From the NCBI RefSeq assembly GCF_018446385.1, contig NC_056002.1, positions 33,776,063 through 33,840,062 of the forward strand: DNA of 64,000 bases, given 5' to 3'. The DNA is from Zingiber officinale (Eukaryota > Streptophyta > Magnoliopsida > Zingiberales > Zingiberaceae). The notes beneath the pieces were generated by a model, which saw only the letters and a program-made list of their open reading frames with translations, was not told the origin of the DNA and did not search any database. Below, piece by piece: positions 23,275 through 33,510 of the stretch (its first letter is position 1; the number at the start of each line of letters is the position of its first letter). A program made the position numbers and the translations under genes.

Positions 23275-25371
23275 TTACTCGATGTAGTCGTAGAGGTCCC
23301 TCGGAATATTGCTCAGAAGCTCCACCTGATCGCCGGCCGGAATATTGGTGGACTCCGGAAGAAGGCCCTTCGACTTCAGATAGGTCATAGTAGCCGTAAT
23401 GGCCAAGTCGAAAGCCGAGTACATCCGCTCGCAAATTTTCTCCGAGAACTCGGGCGATCGGATGTGGCTTTGTCGGAGAGCGGCGACTCGGCTCGGCTCG
23501 GCATCCTGGTATTCTTTGAAGGTTGCCTGGGAGCTTGTGAGGGCCTCATTCAGACGTTCGATCTTCTCCGCATCAGCCGAGCGGCCTGCCTTCTCCCGAT
23601 CGAGCTGCTCCATCAGCTCTTTTATCTTCGACTCCAGGCCCCGGGCCTCCACGTTTTTCTTCTCCAGATCGGAGATGGCTGTGTTCTTCCGAGTGGTGGC
23701 AAGAGTTATCTTTGTGTCAAGCGACTTGACCTGTCGCTCGGACTCGGCTAGGGCGTGGGCCTGGTCAGCTGTTTTCTTCTGCTCAGCAGCCAGCAGAGTT
23801 TGAGCTTTCTTCAGCTCTTTTTGCAGCTGAGTAGGAAGGTCCTTGGGAGCCGCTCGGACCACCTGCCGCCCGCAGTTGCCTTATCTCCTCGTCCGCCATA
23901 GCCAGACGACTGGAAACGGCTATCTCTTCCACCCACCTCTGAAACGAGAAGGCGCAGTTGTTAGAAGCCGAGCGGAAATATTTTAGGCAAAACAAAAAAC
24001 AAAAAACAACGAAGAACTTACCCCCGTAGCCGCTTGCATGTGGCTGTTGGCTAAGTTCTGGAGAGGGATCAGTGCTACGCGCGCCCGAGCGTCGGCTGGC
24101 AGCAACTCTTCAGTAGGGAGATGAAGAGTAGCCCGTACTGTGCGGCCATGACCAGGGATCGCCCGACCGGGATCAGAAGCTGGCGCAGAAGATCGCGAAT
24201 GGATGGTCGAACGTTGGACTGAACGGCGAGCAGGGGGGAGAGTGTCGACCGGAGTGGCCTCGACCGGGGTAGTCAGCTCGTCCCAGTCGAAGGCGTCCGG
24301 TCGGACGAAATGGTCTCGCAGGCGCCTTCCTTTGGCAGTCGAGGCGGCCCGGCGGAGGGTTGGGCGTAGCGGGGTCTCCACTCGGCGTCTCTTTTGCAGT
24401 GGCTGATCCTCCTCCCGAACGGACCCTTCCTCGGGGGCCGTTGGTTCCCTGGAGGGGGTAGCTCCGCTGTCCACCTGCTGTTGAGAGGCCTGAGCGGCCG
24501 ATTCAGCCTGGGTGCCGCTTTCTCCTTCGTGAGAACCGACCGGCTGAATACCCAGCGCCTTCATTTCCTTGGCTGCCACGGCCTCCACCGCCGCTGCCTT
24601 TCTCTTTAGAATGCCGGCCATCACCGAGTCCATGACGATGTCAGCTGCAGGAAGAGAAAAAGAAATCAGTTAGCAATTAAAGCAAGTGCCAAAGCAAAGT
24701 TCTTACCGAAGCCGGTCGGAAGTGGGGTCCGTATAGGACTTAGCCCAAAAATGTACATCACTCCCTCGTGAAGAAGCTTGTTGATAGACCGGCTAGTACA
24801 TTTGCGGCGTGAAGATAATCCGGTCGGGTCTTGAATTTCTTCATTCGGGAGGGGAGGTAGACTAACTTGCCACTGGGTCGGAAAGTTTGGCCGATCGGGC
24901 ATGCGGATTAAAAATAATAGTCCTTCCAATGTTTATTGGAAGTGGGTAGTTTATTGAAGAAGACTAAACCGGGCCGAGCTTGGAACATAAAAGTGCCCGA
25001 GCTTGCTTAGGATAATAGAAATAAAAGAAGACTCCGGTCGGAGGGGATGTTGTGAATCTTAAACAAAACGACAACGCCACAGAGGGACGAAAGGTATTTG
25101 GTACTAAACTGCCGAGCACGCAAAATAGTTACAGACGTCTACTATAAAAGGATGTACGGGAACCGCAGACCGGCGATGAATTGGTCGTGAAAGACACGAA
25201 ACCGCCGCTGGTGGTCCGTGGAGGCCGAGCGGCAGACCCTAGGCGAACCGATATCCTCGGGATTTCGAAATTGTCAGCCAAAATATCAAAATCCCGTTGT
25301 TCGAAACGAGATCGCATGGTAGTATACCATGGGCCTAAGGATTGTTCTTCGGGATGAGAAGAACTGGCCAT
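23275..25371 (-). pseudogene. Antisense spliced gene of the gypsy element (putative gypsy-type transposon domain plus coiled coil)
   Basis: Opposite in strand to gag-pol. Begins MASSSHPEEQSLGPWY at 25371. Pieces matching the plant family known as putative gypsy type transposon (Transposase_28) follow in shifted frames: CGVVVLFKIHNIP, GTFMFQARPGLVFFNKLPTS, IRMPDRPNFPTQWQVSLPPL and LLHEGVMYIFGLSPIRT. Two introns with good borders: 24645-24706 (G/gtaag..gcag, phase 1) and 23939-24021 (gtaag..ttcag, phase 0). The exon between them is rich in Ala, Glu and Arg. The last part (23862-23275) is a long coiled coil (LPTQLQKELKKAQTLLAAEQ) ending DLYDYIE. At least three lesions in the first exon and a one-base shift near 23860 break it. 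Function in the element's life cycle is unknown. Confidence 0.75.
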
Positions 25372-25969
25372 GATCGGGACAGAAGAAATCAAAAAGGAAG
25401 TTTCAAAGACGAGGAAATAGAGTTTCAAAAACTAGAGCAGAAGTGCGAATTAGATATCGGAAAGGAAAAAGGAAAGATCTAAAACCTTACTGGGGGAAGA
25501 GGGATCGAAGAAAGGCGCCGGATAGCGTCAAAGGGCAAAAGCGAGATCGCCGGAGCTCCAGAGCGCAGAAAGCAACAGTAGAGGTGACGGAGGCGTGTGA
25601 AGGTGAGGAGGAAATGAAGAATTTATAGGGTGAGGGCCAGGCGGCCTCCACCGTCGGATCCAGGTCACGGGAATCAAAGCATACATCTAGCCGTATATTT
25701 CGAATTGCTTCGGTCACATCAAAATATCACGCTGCCGCCTCCGTATTCCGAGAGCATCGCTCCACGTGGCAGTCAATCGTTCGGAGCATTTAATGAAGGT
25801 ATGATCAACCTTGATGGCGAAGATTGGCGCAGAACGCGAGGAGATCCGGTGAAGGCCATCACTGACTCATTCAAGGACATCTCTACGGCTGACCGGGCGG
25901 AGAATACCATCATGAATGAGCCGTCGGCTAGACTCACAGTCCACGGACTATCGCCTCCTTCGACTAGAC

Positions 25970-25984
25970 TTGAAGGAAGGCAAG
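25970..25984 (+). promoter_or_regulatory. Polypurine tract of the gypsy element
   Basis: GAAGGAAGGCAAG immediately precedes the 3' LTR start TGATCCGGG. A purine-rich run in this position primes plus-strand synthesis in LTR elements. The minus-strand relative has the same tract at 38539-38552. Confidence 0.75.
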
Positions 25985-26838
25985 TGATCCGGGTAAGAGT
26001 GGGCCCCCCTTCTTGCAAAGTCAACGCCAAGGGAAGTCACCGGACAGCCGCCCACCCAGTGGAGAGTGTGGTCCGACCGGACGGACGGTCGTAGACGGCC
26101 GGACTGCTGGCCGGCCGATGGAATCGAGTACCCGGAGGGTCCGGCCCGCACTTATAGTTGGGAGGCACCCTGTCAAATCGACGCTCAGTTAAAAAGGTCA
26201 TGGACCGAGCTGACCTTTTGACCGACCGTAGTCATAAAGCACCCCTGTTTGTTAGTCTCCACAAAGCACAAGTAAACCACTGCGGATGTCCGGTCGGATG
26301 TTTAGGTATCTGTCCGCTCGGACTACAAGTTTGGAGTAAAGGAAAAGGCCAGAGGATTTCTTTCTTTGACAACCTGTAGGTTTCACGTGTGTGTCATGCT
26401 CCAAATCTTGTGACAGGGGATTCTGCTGTCTCATCGAGGGCATGCTTTGACTGTAGCGATATGGGTCAGGTAAACTTTCTGACAGCCGCGTACCTAGGAA
26501 AGGACAGGTAAGCTTTCTGACAGCCGCATGCCTAGGATAGGACAGAGGACACTTATGCACCTTGGTACGCGTGCCCAAACCTTTCACAGCTCTATATAAA
26601 GAACCTCAGGTTTCATCGACAGGGGATTCTGGTACGTACTCTGAGACTTCTGGAGCCACCTTGTTCATCGTGATTTACCTGACTTGAGCGTCGGAGGGTC
26701 GCCGCTGGGAATCCCCTTCCCGGCTCGACTTCTGTGCAGGGTAGCCGGAGCATCTCGACACTAGTTGGAGATCTACATCAGCGAGCCTTGGAGCGCCACG
26801 TGCCCAGCGTCTGTTGACTTCTGGTTCGGACAGGATCA
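25985..26838 (+). repeat. 3' LTR of the gypsy element, 854 bp
   Basis: Starts TGATCCGGG and ends GGACAGGATCA, followed by the duplication TTATG. Compared with the 5' LTR it has few substitutions, several short deletions in the first 250 bp, and two small insertions near 26617 and 26694 (cgacaggggattctgg and ggagggtcgccgctggg). The TATA box is at 26593-26600. Confidence 0.93.
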
Positions 26839-27962
26839 TTATGGTTTTCTACAAAGAGAAGATTTTAAAAATTCAAAACACCCCTCCTTGTTTGAATTAA
26901 TGTGGTCGGCCCCCTCTTGCTTGGACACCAAGCAAGGGGTCGACCCCTTAAGAGGATAATGTGGCCGACCCTTGCTTGGTCACCAAGCATTGGGTCGGCC
27001 CCCTTCTTAGACACCAAGATGGACTTATATTTGGATGGACTTGAGGCTTTAATGAGGCTACGACAGGGACCTAAAGGAGAAATTGGTTTTGGCCTTCCGA
27101 TGAGCTTGAGTATCTCGTGTTCGCCCCGAACACACAACTCAAGTTCTTCGATAATAACTCATTCCACTAGAGAGTTATTATCGCACTACCGCACCAATCC
27201 CAAATTACATTATGGGCTCTTTCTTATCATGAGTGTGTTAGTCTCCCTGTGTTTAAGATTACGAATGTCCACTAATCAAGTAAGTTACTGACAACTCACT
27301 TAATTAATATCTAGCTCCAAGAGTAGTACCACTCAACTTCATTGTCATGTCGAACTAAGTCCACCTGCAGGATTTAACATGACAATCCTTATGAGCTCCT
27401 CTTGGGGGCATTCTCAACCTAGATAACTAGGACACAGATTCCTTCTATAATCAACAACACACACTATAAGTAATATCATTTCCCAACTTATCGGGCATTT
27501 TGATTTATCGAGCTAAACCTCACCCTTTGATAAGTCAAAGAAATAAATATTAAATATATGTGCTTGTTATTATATTAGGATTAAGAGCACATACTTCCAT
27601 AATAACTAAGGTCTAGTTCTTTTATAAAGTCAGTACAAAAGAACTTACCTAAAATGGTCCTACTCAATACACTTAGAGTATACTAGTGTAATTTATTAGT
27701 CAAGATAAACTAATACCTAATTACACTACGACTATTCCAATGGTTTGTTCCTTTCCATCTTAGTCATGAGCAACTGTTTATAATTTATAAAGAATTGATA
27801 ACATGATCTTCTGTGTATGACACCACACACCATATTATTTACAATATAAATTAATTGAACAACTACACTTAACAAATAAATGTAAGTATTCGACCATTGT
27901 GATTCTTTATTTCTAAATAAATGTTTATACAAAAGCTAGGCTTTTAGTATACACTCTAACAC
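26839..27962 (-). mobile_element. Copia-type LTR, part B (U3 end)
   Basis: Continuation of part A (15541-16351). The minus-strand start TGTTAGAGTGTATACTAAAA is at 27962, matching the LTR at 53129 and, with changes, the Copia element start at 58233 (TGTTGGGATGTATAC). No target duplication partner was found for this end (flank cgacg at 27963), so the other end of the LTR is lost or rearranged near 15540. Confidence 0.8.
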
Positions 27963-29610
27963 GACGGTCCCTCGGATGTTTTCCACACCATCCTTCACCG
28001 ACTCAAGGATCCGAGCCCTTGGATGAGCTTTCCATACTTGACCGCACCAAGTTCCTCATGTGTTTCTCCAAGTCCTGCACGACTTAAACACATATCAAAT
28101 GCATATGAAAGCATAACTTAAACTCTTTGACACACACATCAAAACCTAGGTCGATTGCACTAACAGGAACTGTTGAAACGACGTGTCTGGAATGTTGACC
28201 GCATCTCCATGACCTGGATGGTGAGTTGTCTCCTGTGTTGACCAAGTCGTCCGATGTCCTCTGGTCAACACTATCTGTAGCTAGCAGCCGGGTCGCCCTG
28301 GTCTCTGGTACCCCGATGGTCGAGGCGGGTCCCACGAATATATAAGCAGCCGAATAATGATATCACAACTAAATAAATACAGGACGAGTACAGTGACGTA
28401 TCCTGGCCCCTCGGGGGCGCCCTTGGATGGGTCGGTGAGCTAGTCACGACGCTGATCGAGTCGTAGAGGCCCAGACGAGTAGATGGGTGTGAGCCAACTG
28501 AGGAGCCGGATCTGAGGGCGACGACATGAAATCCGATGCAACATGGATCCTAGAGGCGGCATGTCGATTGAAATATGACGCCGGCTCCTGCACCAGAATA
28601 CTACAACGACTCATAGGCCGGGATATGGTGATGGCTCGCAGGGCGGCACACGGTACGCAAGCCGGATATGATAGCGGCCCGCAGGCCGGATGATACAAAT
28701 AACTCACAAGCAAAATAAAAATATGAATAGTGAAACACAACACGTCTCGATGGTCGAAACCCCATCTTGACTCGAAGGTCGGAGCAAACAAACAGTACGC
28801 AAGTGTCGACTGCCCGAAGGGTGACGACGTCCACTGGAGACGGCGGTTGTGACCGTGAGAGGAAGTGACAACGATTACCGGAGGCAACACCCGCTGGAGG
28901 TGGTGGCTATGGCCGCGGGACGAGGCAGCGGTGGCTGCCGGTGGTGACACCCGCTGGAGGCGGCAATTGTGGCCGCGGGAGGAGGCGGCAACTGTGGCCG
29001 CGGGAGGAGGCAGTGGTGGCTGCTGGCAGCGACACCCGTTGGAGGCCGCGACTGTGGCCGCGGGAAGGGGTAGCGGTGGCTGCCGGCGGCGATGGTCGCA
29101 GGAGGCAGCAACGGTGCCCGTTGGGGGCGGCGGTGGACGCTGGTGGCAACGGTGGTGGTGCTCCTCGTCGTTGTTTGCCCGGAGACCGAAGGAGGAGGCG
29201 GCTCTCCTCCGATGAACCGACATCTACAGAGAGAGGGAGAGGGGAAGAGAGGAGAGGGGTGACGACGGCTTCCTGAACACGAAGAAGCCCCCCTAGCTTG
29301 CCCTTCTGCTCGGCGTTGACGGAAAACCAAGGCACGAAGAAGCCCCTCCTCCTCACGGTGGCGAGGCCGACGCTAAGAGGTCAGAGGAAAGGGGTAGAGG
29401 AGAGGAGGAGGGGAGCGGTCGGGCACCGGCGTCGGCGCTGGAAAGGCATGTGAGAGGAAGCCAACCCTGTTCCTGGCGGCGGCTCAAAGCACAAAAAAAA
29501 AAAAAACCCTCCTCTTTGAAGATGAACAGTGCTTCCCTTATAACCCCCAAACCCTTACTAAGTGTAAAGACCAAAGTACCCTCCAACTTCTCCCTTATTA
29601 CCTATTAAGC
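27963..29610 (-). repeat. Unclassified GC-rich repeat, LTR-like
   Basis: Read on the minus strand, the segment opens near 29610 with an AT-rich stretch containing a TATA-like ggttataagggaagcac (about 29550), then a GC-rich leader and the tandem block 28850-29160, and ends against the Copia LTR at 27962. This fits an LTR with a long R/U5, but no TG..CA pair or target duplication was found. Long frames of 259 aa and about 150 aa on both strands are Pro/Arg/Ala low-complexity products. Confidence 0.35.
28850..29160 (+). repeat. GC-rich imperfect tandem repeat
   Basis: Recurring core gtggccgcgggaggaggc with spacer variants caactg and gacacccgctggag, about 6-8 imperfect units of 24-60 bp. It leaves several frames open on both strands, which explains the long Pro/Arg/Gly-rich frames here. 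Confidence 0.7.
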
Positions 29611-31230
29611 CAAGAAATATAATCTGCATCAATATATATATATATATACATAACATGAGAGAAATTATGATTAGATCACAATTAGTGGGCATCTCTTCGT
29701 GTGTAATTATATACATATTGAAATATTTCCTAATCGAAAAATTGATAAGATTGAACATCATCGATTATGTAAGACTAGCATATATTATGCTTCTTGATTT
29801 ATCTAAGCAGTTGCTCCTTATTGACTGAAAATATTGAAATGTTGAGAGTTAATATATGGATACTAGTTAAAGATAACTAATGAATTGGTTATAACCTGCT
29901 ATGTGATTTCATGTTGTTCTATACATGTAAATAAAGGTCTCATTTCAGTTCAAGTGTAAGTTTCCTTAGACTTGAGGTCTCCAAGTCACTTTGGTCATAG
30001 AAAGCTTATACTTTGATATCTTAGTAGAACATCTCATAGGAGGTGTAGATCTAGGATAGTTGGGTATAAGTCAATATACCTGAAGGTGTTTGAATAGCTC
30101 ATAGAAGATTCATCACTCTTTTTATAAGGAGACGTATACCCTATGATCTCTTGTCAAGATTATTACTCACAAGTCTTTGGTCAAAGCAAAACATGTCAAG
30201 AGGATGATCTTCTTGGACACGTGTTTAAATAATTTGAATCAACAGGACAAGGAACTATTACTTGGGCTAGGTGTGACATAGTCAGCCTAGTAGGGACTAA
30301 CACCTAGGTCATGTCCTGAACCAAGTGGATATAAGATGATTAAAAGAAACAGACTCACTGATAACTATTGTTGCTAAAGTATTCAGAATTAGTTCTAGGA
30401 TCAACTATGATTGTTTAGTCACTGTCACTCATGATCGATTCATAATTAATGATTAATTATAAATGATCAACATAACCAGAAAGCTGTTGGGTCACACACA
30501 CTGTGAGTATATCCAAAATACTTAAACTAAGTTTGAGAATTGGATTCTCAGATTAAGAGAGACTAAGTATAGTAGGATCAGACGAAGGGCAAAACATGGA
30601 AAATATTTGTTAGGCTGGAAGCGATGGTGGTCAACGCCTCTTGTAAACGAGTTGGACCCATTATGGTTTAGTAATAAACCAAATTGAGTTGGTTTAGTTA
30701 TGAATCAAAATTAGTTTAGTTGTAACCAAGATGGTTTAGTTTTTTGAACCAATCTTATTTCTAATGGATTGAACCAACACACATGATGTGGGCTTGAGTT
30801 TGGGTTTAGGCTTGGGTTATGACTTGCACCTCAAGTCATAATAAAAAGGTATATAAATACCCCTTCATAGAAGAAGAGAGAATCTCACTAAGAGAATTAA
30901 GGAAAACCTAATAGTGATTAGGGATCCTCTCTTCCTCTCCCTCTCCTTGTCGCCGCTGCCCAGTATAGCAAGTAAAATGGTTGTTGCGCTCTCTCTGTTT
31001 GGTGTCAGCGGGATGCTATTGTCGTCGGGCACCAAACCGAGCCAGAGTTCTCTCTCAGAATGTGTCGTCTTCTTCCTTTGCCTACTACAAAATGAAGACA
31101 AAACTTATCGCTTTGTGAAGTGTCTCGAAGGTATCTCGAAGCAGATATGAATAGAGGCAATCCTTGTGAGGATTGCTAATTGATGTCTTTTCCCTTAAAA
31201 CATCATCCAATATACATGTATGATGCATGT
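29611..31230 (+). mobile_element. LTR-like fragment, plus strand
   Basis: No gene. A TATA box TATATAAATA at 30850-30859 is followed by a leader with agaagagagaatctcactaag, and the upstream 1 kb has the texture of a Copia LTR U3 (cattataaattaattataaatgatc and similar). A TA dinucleotide run lies at 29633-29649. Boundaries and target duplication were not found. Confidence 0.35.
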
Positions 31231-31474
31231 TATAATAATTTAAGAAAATTATTATGCTCTCACTAATGTTTTATGAAAATAAAATTTTAAAACACATAAA
31301 ATTATGACACCCAACAAAATTAAACACATTTGATTTGTAATGACACCTTCAAAGACAACTTCTACGTAAATGGCTTTGCAATCTAAAATGGATATAACAG
31401 CATAGACCACATTATCACTTGTTCCATAGCTTATTCTATTGATTATAGCACATTTCTAGATCTACTTCGGTACC

Positions 31475-31483
31475 CTATAAATA
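31475..31483 (+). promoter_or_regulatory. TATA box of the SAUR pseudogene
   Basis: CTATAAATA lies 133 bp before the SAUR start codon, followed by a leader gtgttcactcaattcaac. This is a typical SAUR arrangement, which suggests a former functional locus and not a processed copy. Confidence 0.55.
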
Positions 31484-31615
31484 CCTACGCGCAGTGTTCA
31501 CTCAATTCAACATCGAATAGTAGAAACTAGAAGACGAGATATTCGATTCAGGCTTCGAGCTTCTTTTGATTCATTCGAAGGCTTTGCAAGAAGAGTTAAG
31601 TAGTTGATACTCACA

Positions 31616-32108
31616 ATGGGAAATCATTTGGCGATGGTTCTTCGGGCGACATAAATGCTTCCACAATCTCACAAAAGTATCCACAATTCTCTATCTCCGA
31701 ATGCACTAAAACAGGGTCATTTCGTAGTGTACGTGGAGGAGATGACGACACAGTTGATCATTCTGGCATCTTATTTGCAAGACCATATGTTCTAAAGTTT
31801 ATTATAGTAAAAAATGATTATATTTATCTTATGTGTTCCTCACTGTCTATCTCAAGTTATGTGAGGATAAATAAATTACGGAATTAACTTATAGCTGAAT
31901 GTCAAGTGATTAGAAAGTAAGAGGGATTTTTTTCTCTGAAGATATACGTCTATCATAAATTGGCCCCTTACCGTTATAGAAAACAATGTTCCAAAGTTTA
32001 TTGAATAAAGTTGCAAAAGAGTATGGGTTTGACCACCCGAAGGGATTACCTAGGGTTCCATGTAATGAAGATACATTTGTAGTTATCACTTTACGGGCGA
32101 TGAGCTAA
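31616..32108 (+). pseudogene. SAUR (small auxin-up RNA) pseudogene
   Basis: In-frame from ATG: MGNHLAMVLRAT, then a stop, then the SAUR core KQGHFVVYVEEM and LIILASYLQDHMF, then two further stops. After an insertion the domain resumes: MFQSLLNKVAKEYGFDHPKG, RVPCNEDTFVVITL, ending at TAA 32106. These are the conserved SAUR blocks (GHFVVYVG; YL.HPLFQ.LL; EE.GFDHP; PC....F). SAUR proteins are small auxin-induced regulators of PP2C.D phosphatases and cell expansion. A premature stop at codon 13, loss of the normal FVIPISYL text and the insertion make this copy inactive. It is intronless like its family. Confidence 0.88.
31806..31984. mobile_element. Insertion of about 180 bp in the SAUR domain, flanked by a 17-bp direct repeat
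   Basis: ATGTTCTAAAGTTTATT (31787-31803) and ATGTTCCAAAGTTTATT (31987-32003) flank the extra sequence, and the SAUR homology stops at the first and resumes at the second. Direct repeats of this length are made by target-primed insertion (SINE/LINE) or by a tandem duplication followed by decay. The insert has short A and T runs but I do not recognise a SINE promoter box. Confidence 0.6.
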
Positions 32109-33510
32109 GCTCGAGATTCTGAGGAGATGATGTCGAGCTAGCATATGTTTAATAAAAATTCGATATGATTTATCATGATCACTTCGAATGTTAGGAGTTG
32201 AAATTTGGCCATCTTTATTGTTAAATTTGCACATACTTACATATTGCGAAAGAACAACCTCCTCGTCTCTGAGCTTCCTCATAATGTGATTCGTTTATAC
32301 CATCGTTAGTTTGGCACGCCCTAGATTGATTTTCACGATAATAATTCAATGCATAGATGGAAACATAAGTGAAGAAGAATTTGACTAATGGTTAATGCTA
32401 TAGCAATATGGAATGATCTTCATCTCATTCTCAATTCGACAAATAACTCATTCTAACTAAATAATACTTTCGTAGTAACCAAATAACTCATTCTAACAAA
32501 AAAATAAAAAATAAAAAATATATATAAATACTTAATAGATCTTGAACTCGCACTTCAAGTTCTCATTCCTAATGCATGAATGCCTATTTAATTTTATTTT
32601 TGATTTAAAATAATTAATTTTATAGACATTTTTTTATCTAAAAATTAATAAACAAATTTTTTATATGAAAAAAGGGAAAGTCAGAGAGATACCATTTTTA
32701 GATATTTATAAAATGTATTTATTTGCAAGATATTTATGCTTGATCGAGTTTGGACACGGAGTGTACAATGTCTTAAACCCTAAATTCTATACCCTTAACA
32801 AAACAACAAAAATAAATAATAATTCAATGATAAGAGGCCAACTAAGAATCCCAAAGACACGTGAACATGCACAATTTCCTCAAGCCCAAATCAACCACTC
32901 TTTCCAAGGAACATTGCACCAAAAAATGTCACCAAGTGAGACCACAACATGCCCGACAATGTTGATAAGGAAAACAAGAGAAGTCAGTGTTGAAACAGGT
33001 CACCTTTCACAAGAAGATGATTTTTAATTTCATACTTCATGAACTGAGAGACCGCGAAGAGCTCGACAAGTGCTTCATTATATAACTTGCCAAGTTGACC
33101 ATGGATGAGTCCTTGCAGTGGCAAGGCAATGTACTTATTCCTTGTGAACTTAAGAGGCCAACATAACAATGATCATAATCATAGATCGATACCAAAAACA
33201 AGTATTAGCATTTAAGATCATAGATATCATCATTATAACCTAATGTAATCGCCTAAATAACTGAAGGATGTATACTGAAGATGATAGGAGAGTAACCATT
33301 AGAGAATGATCAAAACTTGTTTTTTCTATCAGCAGCAGCATCTTAAAAGGGGGAAAGATACACACATAAGGCGACTTGTCTGGTATTGGGTCTTAGAATC
33401 CATTCGTAAATCATCAATTGCATTTGTTCAGAAATACAAGAACTAAATCGAACGTGATCATGAACCAAAGATAGTATGGATTGGCTACTAAGCTAATACA
33501 ACTGTGGGTT
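32109..33510. other. Intergenic, AT-rich; weak coding-like fragments
   Basis: A 120-codon frame at 32665-33027 (plus) has no recognisable domain. On the minus strand 33001-33158 is open and looks protein-like (LPLQGLIHGQLGKLYNEALV, then ELFAVSQFMKYEIKN) with an AG at its upstream side, so it could be an exon remnant. I do not recognise it. The rest shows nothing. Confidence 0.3.

Larger units (their letters stand above)
16352..26838 (+). mobile_element. Complete Ty3/gypsy (Tat/Retand-like) retrotransposon, 10,487 bp, with antisense gene
   Basis: The ends TGATCCGG..CAGGATCA are flanked by TTATG on both sides. Order: 5' LTR 16352-17202, PBS 17206-17220, gag 17248-18600, protease, RT/RNase H and integrase to about 22110 (frames broken), minisatellites 22250-22990, antisense spliced gene 25371-23275, polypurine tract, 3' LTR 25985-26838. 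The two LTRs are nearly identical in substitutions but differ by several 1-5 nt indels. The arrangement of an extra antisense gene between integrase and 3' LTR is known from Tat-lineage elements. It sits inside a Copia LTR, so it is younger than that LTR. Confidence 0.93.

Noticed and set aside
23245-23803. Plus-strand frames of 168 and 134 codons
   Set aside because: They are mirror frames of the minus-strand coiled-coil exon, which has the recognisable protein texture and splice sites.
28444-29356. Long open frames (259, 151, 149 and 111 codons) on both strands
   Set aside because: They arise from a GC-rich tandem repeat with few stop-forming triplets; composition is Pro/Arg/Ala low complexity and no domain is visible.
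31700-32108. Possible integrated virus fragment
   Set aside because: Initially odd-looking, but the blocks GHFVVYV and EYGFDHP..PCNEDTF are SAUR motifs; no viral polymerase or coat domain is present.
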